Source: Siccirubricoccus soli
GTDB lineage: Bacteria; Pseudomonadota; Alphaproteobacteria; Acetobacterales; Acetobacteraceae
Length of the DNA: 64,000 bases
Reading direction: 5' to 3'
Assembly (NCBI RefSeq): GCF_024178315.1
Contig: NZ_JAMZIK010000084.1
Coordinates: 1 to 64,000, forward strand
In this document: one piece after another, positions 28,512-36,987 of the stretch
Numbering within the stretch: position 1 is the first letter of the stretch
Layout of the letters: each line of letters opens with the position of its first letter
Notes under the pieces: generated by a model
Seen by the model: the letters and a program-made list of their open reading frames with translations, nothing else
Databases searched by the model: none
What the model was told of the DNA's origin: nothing
Translations under genes and position numbers: made by a program

Positions 28512-29495
28512 GTGCCACTCGATTTCACACCGATCCGCACCGCGCGGCTGACGCTGCGCCCGCTTTCGCCCGAGGACGCCGCCCCCCTCCACCGCCTGGT
28601 GAATGATTGGGAGGTGGCGAAGACCCTGGCCCGCGTGCCCTTCCCCTATCCGCGCGAACTGGCGGATGAGTGGATCGCCGCGACCTGGGCGCAGATGGCG
28701 GCCGGCGAGGCCTGGCACCTGGCCATCGAGCAGGGCGGCGCGCTGGTGGGCTGCATCGGCCTGACCCTGGACCGCGACCGCCCCAGGGAAGAGCGCGCGG
28801 AGCAGCGCCGGGCCGAGCTGGGCTACTGGATCGGCCGCCGCGCCTGGGGCCAGGGGCTGGCGCCGGAGGCCGCCGGCGCGCTGTGCGCCTGGGCCTTCGA
28901 GTCGCTGGGCCTCGCCGAGATCCATGCCAGTGCGCTGCGGGACAATCTCCGCTCCCAGGCGGTGCTGCGGCGGATCGGGCTGCGCCCGGCGGGGGAGGGG
29001 GTGCAGCCCTTCCTCTCCCGCGGCGCCAAGATGCCGGTGCTGCTGTTCCGTGGCGACCGCGCGGCGCTGGCGGCCGCCCGGCCGGCGCCGCCGCCGAAGC
29101 CCATCGTGCTGGTCGCCGCCGTGGCGCTGGTGGACAGCGATGGCCGGGTGCTGCTGGCCCAGCGGCCGGAGGGAAAGAGCATGGCGGGCCTCTGGGAATT
29201 CCCCGGCGGCAAGGTGGATGCGGGGGAGACGCCGGAGCGTGCCCTGATCCGTGAGCTGAAGGAGGAGCTGGATATCGACGTGACGGAGGCCTGCCTCGGC
29301 CCCTTCACCTTCGCCTCCCACTCCTACGAGAAGTTCCACCTGCTGATGCCGCTCTACCTGTGCCGCCGCTGGAACGGCACGGTGCGGGGGGCGGAGGGGC
29401 AGAAGCTGGCCTGGGTGCGGGTGCAGAAGCTGGCGGACTACCCGATGCCACCAGCAGATGTGCCGCTGGTGGCGATGCTCCGGGATTTCCTGTAG
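28512..29495 (+). CDS. GNAT acetyltransferase - Nudix hydrolase fusion (MutT-like C-terminus)
   Basis: 327 residues from GTG at 28512. Residues 1-180 are a RimJ/RimL-type GNAT domain (TARLTLRPLSPEDA, LGYWIGRRAWGQGLAPEAAGAL, NLRSQAVLRRIGLR). Residues about 195-327 are a Nudix domain with LLAQRPEGKSMAGLWEFPGG and a full Nudix box in GGKVDAGETPERALIRELKEELDI; the wording around the box is that of MutT 8-oxo-dGTP diphosphatases. One polypeptide thus joins a protein or small-molecule acetyltransferase to nucleotide-pool cleaning. The linker is short and Pro-rich (PAPPPKP). No sign of frameshift at the junction. Confidence 0.9.
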   Translation: MPLDFTPIRTARLTLRPLSPEDAAPLHRLVNDWEVAKTLARVPFPYPRELADEWIAATWAQMAAGEAWHLAIEQGGALVGCIGLTLDRDRPREERAEQRRAELGYWIGRRAWGQGLAPEAAGALCAWAFESLGLAEIHASALRDNLRSQAVLRRIGLRPAGEGVQPFLSRGAKMPVLLFRGDRAALAAARPAPPPKPIVLVAAVALVDSDGRVLLAQRPEGKSMAGLWEFPGGKVDAGETPERALIRELKEELDIDVTEACLGPFTFASHSYEKFHLLMPLYLCRRWNGTVRGAEGQKLAWVRVQKLADYPMPPADVPLVAMLRDFL

Positions 29496-29714
29496 CCGAC
29501 GCCCGCATGCAGGCGCGGGGCGGCAGCAAGGGCATGCGACCGGCAGGGCGGCCTGGGCCTCCACCGCCGCAAGCCGGACCGTTGCCATCCCGTGAGGAAT
29601 GTTGGGATGCTTGCCACTGCCGGCGGAGCGGGGCGATGCTCACCGCACGCGACCGGTGCTTGGCGGCGCCTGCCGGCGCCCTCGCCATTTTTCCTCCCGT
29701 CCTCCCGAGGCCCC

Positions 29715-30500
29715 ATGACCGCGAACCCCACCGCCTGCCTTCTCATCATCGGCAATGAGGTCCTCTCCGGCCGCACGCGCGACGCCAACCTGCAATTCCT
29801 GGCGACGCGGCTCGGCGAGATCGGCATCCCGCTGCGCGAGGCACGCGTCATCCCCGATGTGCCGGAGACGATCATCGACACGGTGAATGAGTGCCGGGTG
29901 AAGTTCACCCATGTCTTCACCACGGGCGGCATCGGCCCGACGCATGACGACATCACCAGCGAATGCGTCGCCCGCGCCTTCGGCGTGCCCTGGGAGGTGC
30001 ATGAGGAGACCCGCGCCATCATGGCGGCCGACTATGCTCGCCGCGACCCGCCGGTGGAGTTCAACGCCGCCCGCCTGCGCATGGCCACCCTGCCGCGCGG
30101 CGCCGTGCCCATCCGCTGCACGGAGACGACGGCGCCCGGCTTCTCCATGGAGAATGTGCATGTGATGGCCGGCGTGCCGCGCATCATGCGGAGCATGTTC
30201 GAGGCGCTGGCGCCGACCCTCAAGGGCGGGCAGCCCATCACCTCGCGCACCGTCCATGCGGATTTCGTCTATGAGGGCCAGATCGCCGAGGGGCTGACGG
30301 CCATCCAGAAGGAATTCCCCACCCTCGATCTCGGCAGCTACCCCTATTACCGGCGGCGGCCGGATGGCGGCATGGGGGGCGGCGTGGCGCTGGTGGCCAA
30401 GGGCACCGATTCCGGTGCCGTGGCCGCCGCGGCCCAGGCGGCCTTCGCCCTGCTGGCCCGCTTCGGCGAGGCCCGGGAGGGCGAGCCGGCCCCCGAGTAA
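29715..30500 (+). CDS. molybdopterin-binding (MoaB/CinA N-terminal domain) protein
   Basis: 261 residues from ATG at 29715. The MoCF_biosynth fold is clear: ACLLIIGNEVLSGRTRDAN, FTTGGIGPTHDDITSECVARAFG, and later VHVMAGVPRIMRSMFEAL. It matches the N-terminal half of CinA-type competence/damage-inducible proteins and lacks the PncC nicotinamide-mononucleotide deamidase half, as is common in alphaproteobacteria. Role in cofactor repair or binding is inferred from the family. Just after the stop come the family B hairpins and a family A repeat. Confidence 0.9.
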   Translation: MTANPTACLLIIGNEVLSGRTRDANLQFLATRLGEIGIPLREARVIPDVPETIIDTVNECRVKFTHVFTTGGIGPTHDDITSECVARAFGVPWEVHEETRAIMAADYARRDPPVEFNAARLRMATLPRGAVPIRCTETTAPGFSMENVHVMAGVPRIMRSMFEALAPTLKGGQPITSRTVHADFVYEGQIAEGLTAIQKEFPTLDLGSYPYYRRRPDGGMGGGVALVAKGTDSGAVAAAAQAAFALLARFGEAREGEPAPE

Positions 30501-30535
30501 CAGCTCGCAGCCCGCACCGTCGGGTATAAAACTTG

Positions 30536-30600
30536 AGGTTTCCAAAGGCCCTTCAGCCTTTGGTGGGGTGAGCTCAAGAGGGGCAAAGCCCCTCTCGACC
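30536..30600 (+). repeat. family B tandem-hairpin sequence after the MoaB/CinA gene
   Basis: Two perfect hairpins: CCAAAGGC/GCCTTTGG (30541-30562 region, loop CCTTCA) and AGAGGGGC/GCCCCTCT (30577-30584 with 30588-30595, loop AAA). Same order and spacing as at 23421-23485. It lies about 35 bases past the stop codon and abuts repeat family A. Confidence 0.7.
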
Positions 30601-30707
30601 TAGAGCGGTTTCCGTTCGCACTGGCGCACGGAGCCCGCTCTAGGTTGTTGGTATAGCGAGCAAATACCTCCGATCAGACGCTTCCATCTGATCGGAGTTT
30701 GCTCTAG
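30600..30707. repeat. two-palindrome interspersed repeat, family A copy 2 (reverse orientation)
   Basis: Bounded by CTAG at 30600-30603 and 30704-30707, with a third CTAG at 30640-30643 between the two palindromes. The larger one is a perfect 11-bp stem, 30668-30678 with 30687-30697. The reverse complement aligns with copy 1 from end to end, while the stem bases differ in a paired way. Its terminal GCTCTA supplies the TAG stop codon (30704-30706) of the minus-strand hydrolase. Confidence 0.82.
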
Positions 30708-31720
30708 GGCTTGGCGCCCACGAACCTCGCCAGCCGCACCGCCGTATGCCCCGGGCTGGTGCGCAGGCTCGGCATCACCAGTACGCAGTCATCATGCGGC
30801 GTGCGCACCTCCTCCTCGCCGTCCAGCGCCAGCAGCGTGTTCCGCTCCGGCACCACATGCCCGCCGCGAAAAGGGCGGATGAAGGCGAAGCCGGCGGTCC
30901 GTGCCGTCACCGTCCGCGTCACTTCCACCAGCCGCCCCGGCCCCGGCTTCGGCCCTTCCGGCACCAGCACCGTGTCGCCCGGGCAGACCATGCCGCAATG
31001 CCGCAGCAGCCGCGCCGCCGTGCGCTCCATGGTGGCGACCGTCCCTGCCTCCCAGTGCGAGCCGGCTTCCAGCAGGATGGCGCTGCGCCGCGATTCCGGT
31101 GCGGTGAAGGCGGCGAAGTCGATCAGCCGGCGGCCGCCGAGATGCCCGTCATCCGCCACCACCAGCCCCGGCTGCCCGAGGGCGAGGCCGAGCGCCGCCG
31201 CGCGCGGCGACCGTCCGACGAGGATCAGCGGATCCGAGGGCCAGAGCATGGAGTGCAGGTCGAGCAGCACATCCGCCGATTCGAAGACCGGCCGCAGCAG
31301 CCGCGCCCGCCGCAGCTCGGAGGAGCGGCGGCCGCCCTCCAGCGTCTCCACATCCCAGACCCGGTTGAGATCCTCATCGACGAAGCGGCTCGCCGTCGGA
31401 TCGTTCGGGTCGAATCGGGCATAGGCGTCGAGATTGCCGAAGACCAGGGTCAACCGCCCGCGGGAGGGGCGGAAGCCGGCGCGCAGCCAGCGATCCAGCA
31501 CCACCGCCCCGCCGATCTCGTTGCCGTGCATCACGGCGACGATGACCAGATGCGGCCCCGGTGCCGAGGCGGTGAAGCTCCACACCCCCGGCAGGAGGTT
31601 GCCGCCGAGATGCGGCCGGATGTCCGGCGCCGCGATGCGCACATCCAGCCGCGCCGCCACCCCCGGCGTCTGGCCGGCGGCGATGGCAGCAAGGGCGGGG
31701 GAGAGGGGCTCGGACGGCAT
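30704..31720 (-). CDS. succinylglutamate desuccinylase/aspartoacylase-family metallohydrolase
   Basis: 338 residues from ATG at 31720. The zinc site of the M14-like AspA/AstE family is visible: AVMHGNEIGG (His and Glu ligands) and DVLLDLHSML (third ligand His), with EAGSHWE as the catalytic-Glu region. The C-terminal beta domain (VTARTAGFAFIRPFRGG) is typical. These enzymes cleave N-acyl groups from amino acids. It follows the ArgE-like gene by only two bases, so they form one operon and may take apart N-acylated amino acids or peptides in turn. Its stop codon lies within a family A repeat. Confidence 0.88.
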   Translation of the reverse strand: MPSEPLSPALAAIAAGQTPGVAARLDVRIAAPDIRPHLGGNLLPGVWSFTASAPGPHLVIVAVMHGNEIGGAVVLDRWLRAGFRPSRGRLTLVFGNLDAYARFDPNDPTASRFVDEDLNRVWDVETLEGGRRSSELRRARLLRPVFESADVLLDLHSMLWPSDPLILVGRSPRAAALGLALGQPGLVVADDGHLGGRRLIDFAAFTAPESRRSAILLEAGSHWEAGTVATMERTAARLLRHCGMVCPGDTVLVPEGPKPGPGRLVEVTRTVTARTAGFAFIRPFRGGHVVPERNTLLALDGEEEVRTPHDDCVLVMPSLRTSPGHTAVRLARFVGAKP

Positions 31721-31722
31721 GG

Positions 31723-32895
31723 TCAGGCGCAGAGCGTCCCGCCCAGCCGATCGAGAAAGCCGAGGCAGGCGGCGAGCTCGTTCTCGGCGATCCATTCCTC
31801 CGGCTGATGCGCCTGGGCGATATGGCCCGGGCCGCAGACGATGCTCGGCACGCCGGCGCCCTCATAGAGGCCGGCCTCCGTGCCGTAGCTGACGCGGGCG
31901 GCGCCGTTGCGGCCGGTCAGGCGCTGCACCAGCAGGGTCAGCGGCGCGTCCTCCGGCAAATTGCAGGCGGGCAGCACGGAGCGCGGCGAGATGCGCATGG
32001 CGCAGCGCGGCCCGCCCGGCAGCAGCGGGGCCAGGGCCACCTCCTCCATGTGGCGTTCGAACCCGGCCAGCACGGTGCGGTCGTCGTCGCCCGGCACGGT
32101 GCGGACCTCGAAGGTGAAATCCGCACGATCGGGGACGATGTTCAGGATGCTGCCGGCCTGCAGCGTGCCGGCGTGCACGGTGGTGAAGGGTGGGTCGAAG
32201 CCCTCCGCCCGGCGGCCCTCCCGGGCGAAGCGGCGGCCCTCCCGGGCCAACCAGACGACGCCCTCCGCCGCGGCGTGCAGCGCATTCGCCGTCTCCCCGG
32301 CGCGGGAGGAATGGCCGGAGAGGCCGGTGACGGTGACATCCCAGCTCGCATAGCCCTTATGGGCGATGACGGGCGCCATGCCGGTCGGCTCGCCGACGAT
32401 GCAGGCGGCGGGCAGCGGGCCGAGCTCCGCCAGCATCCCGGCAAGGGCACGGGCACCGTTGCCGGTGGTCTCCTCGTCATGGGTCAGCAGCAGGTGCACC
32501 GGCCGGTCGAGGTCTAGGGCGGCGTAGCGCGGCATCATCGTGATGGCGCAGGCGGCGAAGCCCTTCATGTCCGAGGTGCCGCGGCCGATCAGCTTCCCCT
32601 CCTGCCGGCGCAGGCGGAAGGGGTCGGCCAGCCAGGCCTGGCCCTCCACCGGCACGCAATCCACATGGGCGGAAAGCGCCGTGCCGCCGGGGATGGCCGG
32701 GCCGACCATGGCGTAGAGATTGGCCTTGCCGGGCTCGGCCGCCGGCAGGATGCGGCAGGAGATGCCGCGCGCCTCCAGCCAGCCCCGCACCATGTCGAGC
32801 AGGGGCAGGTTGCTGTTGCGGCTGGTCGTATCGAACGCCACCAGGCGTTCGAGCAGCCCGAGCGCCTCGGCCAGCATCTCCTCTTCCCGCGTCAT
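31723..32895 (-). CDS. argE: acetylornithine deacetylase-like M20 peptidase
   Basis: 390 residues from ATG at 32895 (MTREEEMLAEALG), with GGAG seven bases upstream. The dinuclear zinc site of M20 is complete: SAHVDCVP (His), RGTSDMKGFAA (bridging Asp), LTHDEETTGNGA (catalytic and ligand Glu), GEPTGM and GPGHIAQAHQPEEW (His). The wording fits ArgE best. As ArgJ is also encoded, the physiological substrate may be another N-acyl amino acid, which fits the AspA/AstE-like partner. A short direct repeat (AREGRRFAREGRR) occurs near the middle. Confidence 0.87.
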   Translation of the reverse strand: MTREEEMLAEALGLLERLVAFDTTSRNSNLPLLDMVRGWLEARGISCRILPAAEPGKANLYAMVGPAIPGGTALSAHVDCVPVEGQAWLADPFRLRRQEGKLIGRGTSDMKGFAACAITMMPRYAALDLDRPVHLLLTHDEETTGNGARALAGMLAELGPLPAACIVGEPTGMAPVIAHKGYASWDVTVTGLSGHSSRAGETANALHAAAEGVVWLAREGRRFAREGRRAEGFDPPFTTVHAGTLQAGSILNIVPDRADFTFEVRTVPGDDDRTVLAGFERHMEEVALAPLLPGGPRCAMRISPRSVLPACNLPEDAPLTLLVQRLTGRNGAARVSYGTEAGLYEGAGVPSIVCGPGHIAQAHQPEEWIAENELAACLGFLDRLGGTLCA

Positions 32896-33140
32896 CCCAG
32901 GTCTCCCTGGGGTACAGTCTATACAGGGTGCGCTGGGCGGCAATCCGGGGGGCTACGGCCCGTTCGGCGGCGCGGGTCCGGGGACCACCGTGGCAGCGGG
33001 TGCGGTGTCGACCTTGGTTGCATCGGGCGGGCGATTGCCGCTGCGAGGGGGGCTCGAGGTCTTGATCGGCACGGCCTGCGCTGCCCCCCGATGCCGAATG
33101 CCCTATCATCCTGGCCGCCACCGCCGAGGGAGCCACCGCA

Positions 33141-34673
33141 GTGCCGCCCAGCCCCCGCCCGCCCCGCATTGCCATCCTCGGCCTGCATCTGGAGGCCAAT
33201 GCCTTCGCTCCGCCCACGCTGCGGGAGGATTTTGCCCGGCAGTGCCTGGAGCAGGGCGAGGCGATCACTGCCCTGGCGCGCGGTGGCCCCAGCCATCTGC
33301 CGGGCGAGATCCCCGGCTTCTATGCCCGCATGGACGAAGCCGGCCCCTGGCAGCCGGCGCCGGTGCTGGTCGCCGCCGCGCCGCCAGGCGGGCCGATCGT
33401 GCAATCGGTGCTCCTGGATTTCCTCGATGCCATGCAGCGTGGCCTCGCCGCCGCCCTGCCGCTGGACGGTGTCTATATCGCCAGCCATGGCGCCAGCAGC
33501 GCCACGGGCGACGAGGACAGCGACGGGACGCTGGCCGCCATGGTGCGACGGCTGGTGGGGCCGGCGGTGCCCATCGTCGCCAGCCACGATCTGCACTGCA
33601 ACGTCAGCGAGCGGCTGGTCGCCGCGGTGGATGCGCTGGTGGTGTACCGCACCAACCCGCATGTGGACATGCGCGAGCGCGCCGCCGAATCGGCCGATCT
33701 GCTGCGCGCCATGCTGGCGGGGTTGCGCCCTGCGCGAGCCTTTCGCCGCCTGCCCATCACCCCGCCCAGCGTCACCCTGCTCACCGCCGCCGGCCCCTAT
33801 GCCGAGGCGATCCGCGCGGCGGAGGCAGAGATGGCAGCCGATCCCGCCGTGCTGAACGCCTCCGTCGCCGGCGGTTTCGTCTTCAGCGATCTGCCGAAAT
33901 GCGGGATGACGGTGACGGTCACGGCGAAGGACGCGCCGACCGCCGAAGCGGTGGCGGACCGGCTGGCCCACCGCCTCTGGGCGGAGAAGCCGCGCTTCAC
34001 CGCGAGGCTGACGCCGCTGGAGGCGGCCGTGGCGGAGGCGGTGGCGGCGGGGCAGGGGAAGGCGCCGCCCGTGCTGCTGGCCGATGTCGCCGACAATCCC
34101 GGCGGCGGCGGCCGCGGCAACACCACCTTCCTGCTGCAGGCGCTGCACCAGGCGAAGGCGCAGGGCGTCGTCCTCGGCGTCTTCGTCGATCCGGCCCTGG
34201 CCGCGGCGGCGCATGCGGCGGGGGAGGGCGCCGCGATCGACGCGCTGTTCAACGCCGAGGAGAGCGAATTCTCGAAGCGCTTCGAGGCGCCGGCGCGGGT
34301 GCTCGCGCTGCGCGACGGGCGCGGCATCGGCCGCCGCGGCACCATGGCCGGGCGGCGCTTCGAGCTCGGCCCCTCGGCATTGCTGGAACTGGAAGGCAGC
34401 GGGCTGCGCGTCGTCGTCGGCTCCCTGCGCCGGCAGCTGCATGAGCCGGCGATGCTGGAGATGCACGGTATCGACATCGCCCGGGCGCGCTGCGTGGTGG
34501 TGAAGAGCCGCGGCCATTTCCGCGCCGGCTTCGATGAGTTCTTCCCGGACGCCCGCATCCTGGAAGTGGACGCGCCGGGGCTCACCAGCCCGGTACTGGC
34601 GAATTTCGCCTGGAAGCGCCTGCCGCGGCCGGTCTTTCCGATCGACGCCGACGCGGCCTGGGCCGGGCGGTAG
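33141..34673 (+). CDS. M81-family metallopeptidase (MlrC-like)
   Basis: 510 residues from GTG at 33141 with GAGGGAG nine bases ahead. The N-terminal HLEANAFAP, IASHGASS, ASHDLHCNVSERLV and YRTNPHVDM are the conserved metal-binding segments of the MlrC/DUF1485 family; the C-terminal domain has LADVADNPGGGGRGNTTFLL and VVVKSRGHFRAGF. MlrC of sphingomonads cleaves linear microcystin products; most relatives act on unknown amidated or peptide substrates. It is divergent from the ArgE/AspA-like pair, hinting at a shared peptide or amide breakdown role. The 245-base gap between them has no clear promoter. Confidence 0.9.
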   Translation: MPPSPRPPRIAILGLHLEANAFAPPTLREDFARQCLEQGEAITALARGGPSHLPGEIPGFYARMDEAGPWQPAPVLVAAAPPGGPIVQSVLLDFLDAMQRGLAAALPLDGVYIASHGASSATGDEDSDGTLAAMVRRLVGPAVPIVASHDLHCNVSERLVAAVDALVVYRTNPHVDMRERAAESADLLRAMLAGLRPARAFRRLPITPPSVTLLTAAGPYAEAIRAAEAEMAADPAVLNASVAGGFVFSDLPKCGMTVTVTAKDAPTAEAVADRLAHRLWAEKPRFTARLTPLEAAVAEAVAAGQGKAPPVLLADVADNPGGGGRGNTTFLLQALHQAKAQGVVLGVFVDPALAAAAHAAGEGAAIDALFNAEESEFSKRFEAPARVLALRDGRGIGRRGTMAGRRFELGPSALLELEGSGLRVVVGSLRRQLHEPAMLEMHGIDIARARCVVVKSRGHFRAGFDEFFPDARILEVDAPGLTSPVLANFAWKRLPRPVFPIDADAAWAGR

Positions 34674-34777
34674 CGCGCGACGCTGGCATCATGCGGCGGC
34701 TGGAGGATGGCCAGGCGCCGATCCGCGCGTCCCGCCGCGCGGGCCTGTGCTCTGGCCGCCGCGTCAGCCCGCGCGAT

Positions 34778-35899
34778 TTAAGCCTGCTGCCGCGCGCTCT
34801 CGGCAAAGGCCCGCAACCCCTTCTCCACCGTCGCCCGGTCGAGGTCGCGGAGGATGAAGACGAGGCGCGACGTCCGGTCGTCGCCCTCGGGCCAGGCGGC
34901 CAGCTTCACCGGCGGATGGAACAGGTGCTGCACGCCATGGATGGCGACCGGGCTGTCCTGCCCCTCCAGGTTCAGGATGCCCTTGATGCGCAGCACGCTC
35001 TCGCCGCGCGTCATGGTCAGCACCTCCAGCCAGGTGGCGAGGCCGTCCCAGGGCAGGGGATCGTCGAAGGTCAGGCAGAAGCTGTGGATCCGGGCGTCGT
35101 GCCGGCTGGGGTCGTGCGCGTGCTGGTGGGCATGATCGTGGTGGCCATGGCCATGCGCGTGATGGTGGTGCCCATGGCCGTCTCCATGCCCGTGATCATG
35201 CCCCTGGGCGTGGTCATGCTCATGCGCCGCATAGGCCTCCGCATCCAGCCAGCGCTTCACGTCCGGATGCTTGCGCGTGGCGTCGTACAACCCGCAATCC
35301 AGCAGCGCCGCCGGCGCGATCTCGCCATGCGCCGCCTGCAGCAGCGGCGCCCCGGGATTCAGCGCCCGCAGCCGCTCGCGCAACGCCGCCAGCGCCTCGG
35401 GCGCCGCCAGGTCGGTCTTGGTCAGCACCAGCCGGTCGGCAACGGCGGCCTGCTTCACCGCCTCCGCCTGCGCGTCCAGCGTTGCCGTGCCGGTCACCGC
35501 ATCCACCAGCGTCACCACCCCGTCCAGCCGGTAGCGGTAGAGCACCAGCGGGTCGCTCATCAGGGTCTGCAGGATGGGGGCGGGGTCGGCCAGCCCCGTG
35601 GTCTCCACCACCACCCGGCGGATCTCCTGCCCCTGCTCCATCCGCTGCGCCAGCTCCCGCAGCGCCCGCACCAGGTCGCCCCGCACGGTGCAGCAGAGGC
35701 AGCCGGCATTCAGCAGCACGGTGTCGCCGTCCAGCCGCTCCACCAGCAGGTGGTCCAGGCCGATCTCGCCGAATTCATTGATCAGCACCGCGGTCTCTGA
35801 CAGCTCCGGGTGGCGCAGCAGCTTGTTCAGCAGCGTGGTCTTGCCGGCGCCGAGGAAGCCGGTCAGCACCGTCAGCGGAACGGGGGGCCGGGTGCTCAT
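34778..35899 (-). CDS. COG0523 G3E GTPase, zinc metallochaperone type, with His-rich loop
   Basis: 373 residues. Walker A GFLGAGKTT is at 14-22, the invariant GCLCC metal-binding motif at 66-70, EIGLDHLL as switch region, and NKTD-type specificity as LTKTDLA. Residues about 222-268 form a loop of His, Asp and Gly (for example HGHHHHAHGHGHHDH), a strong zinc-binding feature. The C-terminal CobW_C domain follows (FCLTFDDPLPWDGLATWL). The family includes ZNG1/YciC/ZigA, which deliver zinc to client enzymes with GTP hydrolysis. Its start overlaps the hisI stop (ATGA), and zur is divergent, so zinc limitation control is likely. Confidence 0.92.
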   Translation of the reverse strand: MSTRPPVPLTVLTGFLGAGKTTLLNKLLRHPELSETAVLINEFGEIGLDHLLVERLDGDTVLLNAGCLCCTVRGDLVRALRELAQRMEQGQEIRRVVVETTGLADPAPILQTLMSDPLVLYRYRLDGVVTLVDAVTGTATLDAQAEAVKQAAVADRLVLTKTDLAAPEALAALRERLRALNPGAPLLQAAHGEIAPAALLDCGLYDATRKHPDVKRWLDAEAYAAHEHDHAQGHDHGHGDGHGHHHHAHGHGHHDHAHQHAHDPSRHDARIHSFCLTFDDPLPWDGLATWLEVLTMTRGESVLRIKGILNLEGQDSPVAIHGVQHLFHPPVKLAAWPEGDDRTSRLVFILRDLDRATVEKGLRAFAESARQQA

Positions 35900-36336
35900 G
35901 CGCCGTAGAGCTCCTCCGGCTCCACCTCCGGCCGGGTCAACTTCACCACGCGGTCGTCACGGAGCGCGAAGAAGAAGCAGTTGCGCCGCCCGGTGTGGCA
36001 GGCGACGCCGGTCTGGTCCACCAGCGCCAGCAGCGTGTCGCCGTCGCAATCCAGCCGCAGATCCACCAGCGCCTGCACCTGGCCGGAGGTGTCCCCCTTC
36101 CGCCATAATTCCTTGCGGGAGCGGGAATAATAGACCATCCGCCCGGTCCTCAGGGTCTCCTCGACCGCGTCCCGGTTCATCCAGGCCATCATCAGCACCT
36201 CCCCGCTATCGTGCTGCTGCGCGAGGCAGGGCACGAGGCCGCGGAGGTCGAAGCGGATCATGTCCAGCAGCCTGGCCCGGGCCTCGGGGCTGGCGACGAT
36301 CTGGGGCGGCGGCTGGGTCTCGGGCGTGGCGGTCAT
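35896..36336 (-). CDS. hisI: phosphoribosyl-AMP cyclohydrolase
   Basis: 146 residues from ATG at 36336. HisI opens the purine ring of phosphoribosyl-AMP in histidine synthesis and needs zinc. All three zinc cysteines are kept: C97 (DCDGD), C113 and C120 (ACHTGRRNC); also GEVLMMAWMNRDAV and YYSRSRKELWRKG. It is separate from HisE. The gene shares an operon with a COG0523 zinc chaperone and lies 40 bases from zur, so this copy may be zinc-responsive; whether another hisI exists in the genome cannot be seen. Confidence 0.95.
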   Translation of the reverse strand: MTATPETQPPPQIVASPEARARLLDMIRFDLRGLVPCLAQQHDSGEVLMMAWMNRDAVEETLRTGRMVYYSRSRKELWRKGDTSGQVQALVDLRLDCDGDTLLALVDQTGVACHTGRRNCFFFALRDDRVVKLTRPEVEPEELYGA

Positions 36337-36376
36337 GATCCTATATATGGCACCGGCAGGGGGCCAGGAGGAGTCG

Positions 36377-36853
36377 ATGGACGCAGCGGCGACGGAAGCC
36401 AGCCTCGACCGGGCGGAAGCGCTCTGCGCCCGCCGCGGCGCGCAGCTGACCGCGCTGCGCCGCCAGGTGCTGCGGCTGGTCATCTCCGCCTCCCAGCCGG
36501 TCGGCGCCTATGCGCTGCTGGACCAGTTGAAGCAGAGCCGGGCCGGCGCCGCCCCGCCCACCGTCTACCGGGCGCTGGATTTCCTGGTGGAACAGGGGCT
36601 GATCCACAAGGTGGAGCGGCTGAACGCCTTCATCGGCTGCATCGACGCGCTGGACCATCCGGAGGATTGCGATTGCGCCGAGACGCATGACCACCCGCAT
36701 CAATTCCTGATCTGCCGGCGCTGCGGCCGGACCACCGAGATCAGCGACCCCGGCGTGGCCCTGGCGCTGAGCCGCGCCGCCCGCGCCGCCGGCTTCACCC
36801 CGGGCCGGGCGACGGTGGAGCTGGAGGGGCTTTGCGCGGAGTGCGCCGGGTAG
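36377..36853 (+). CDS. zur: zinc uptake regulator Zur (Fur family)
   Basis: 158 residues from ATG at 36377 with AGGAGG five bases ahead. The winged helix carries PPTVYRALDFLVEQGLIHKVERLNAFIGC, which follows the Zur pattern closely and differs from Fur. The zinc-site cysteines appear as CRRCG and CAEC, and a regulatory His/Asp cluster as DCDCAETHDHPHQF. Zur represses zinc acquisition genes when zinc is plentiful. Only 40 bases separate its start from the hisI start, so both promoters must be compact or overlap; a TATATA-like box lies there, but I cannot identify a Zur operator. Confidence 0.92.
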   Translation: MDAAATEASLDRAEALCARRGAQLTALRRQVLRLVISASQPVGAYALLDQLKQSRAGAAPPTVYRALDFLVEQGLIHKVERLNAFIGCIDALDHPEDCDCAETHDHPHQFLICRRCGRTTEISDPGVALALSRAARAAGFTPGRATVELEGLCAECAG

Positions 36854-36857
36854 CCCG

Positions 36858-36987
36858 CTAAAGCAAGAGATCCGATCAGGTGGACTCACCCGATCGGATC
36901 TCTTGCCCTGGAAATACAATCTGTGGAGCAGCTTCTCTCCGGCCGGCTGGGTCACGCGGCGATCCAGCCGGCCGGAGGCTGCTCTAA
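36858..36987. repeat. two-palindrome interspersed repeat, family A copy 3
   Basis: First palindrome: 14-bp perfect stem, 36864-36877 with 36892-36905, extended by GGTG/CACC inside. Second: 14-bp perfect stem, 36937-36950 with 36964-36977, with outer arms GAGCAGC and GCTGCTC. It fills the space between zur and the convergent patatin gene, and its terminal GCTCTA contains the TAG stop (36984-36986) of patatin. Confidence 0.82.

Noticed and set aside
36337-36376. Zur operator
   Set aside because: I looked for a Zur-type palindrome between the divergent starts and saw only a short TATATA-like box, not enough to list as a site.
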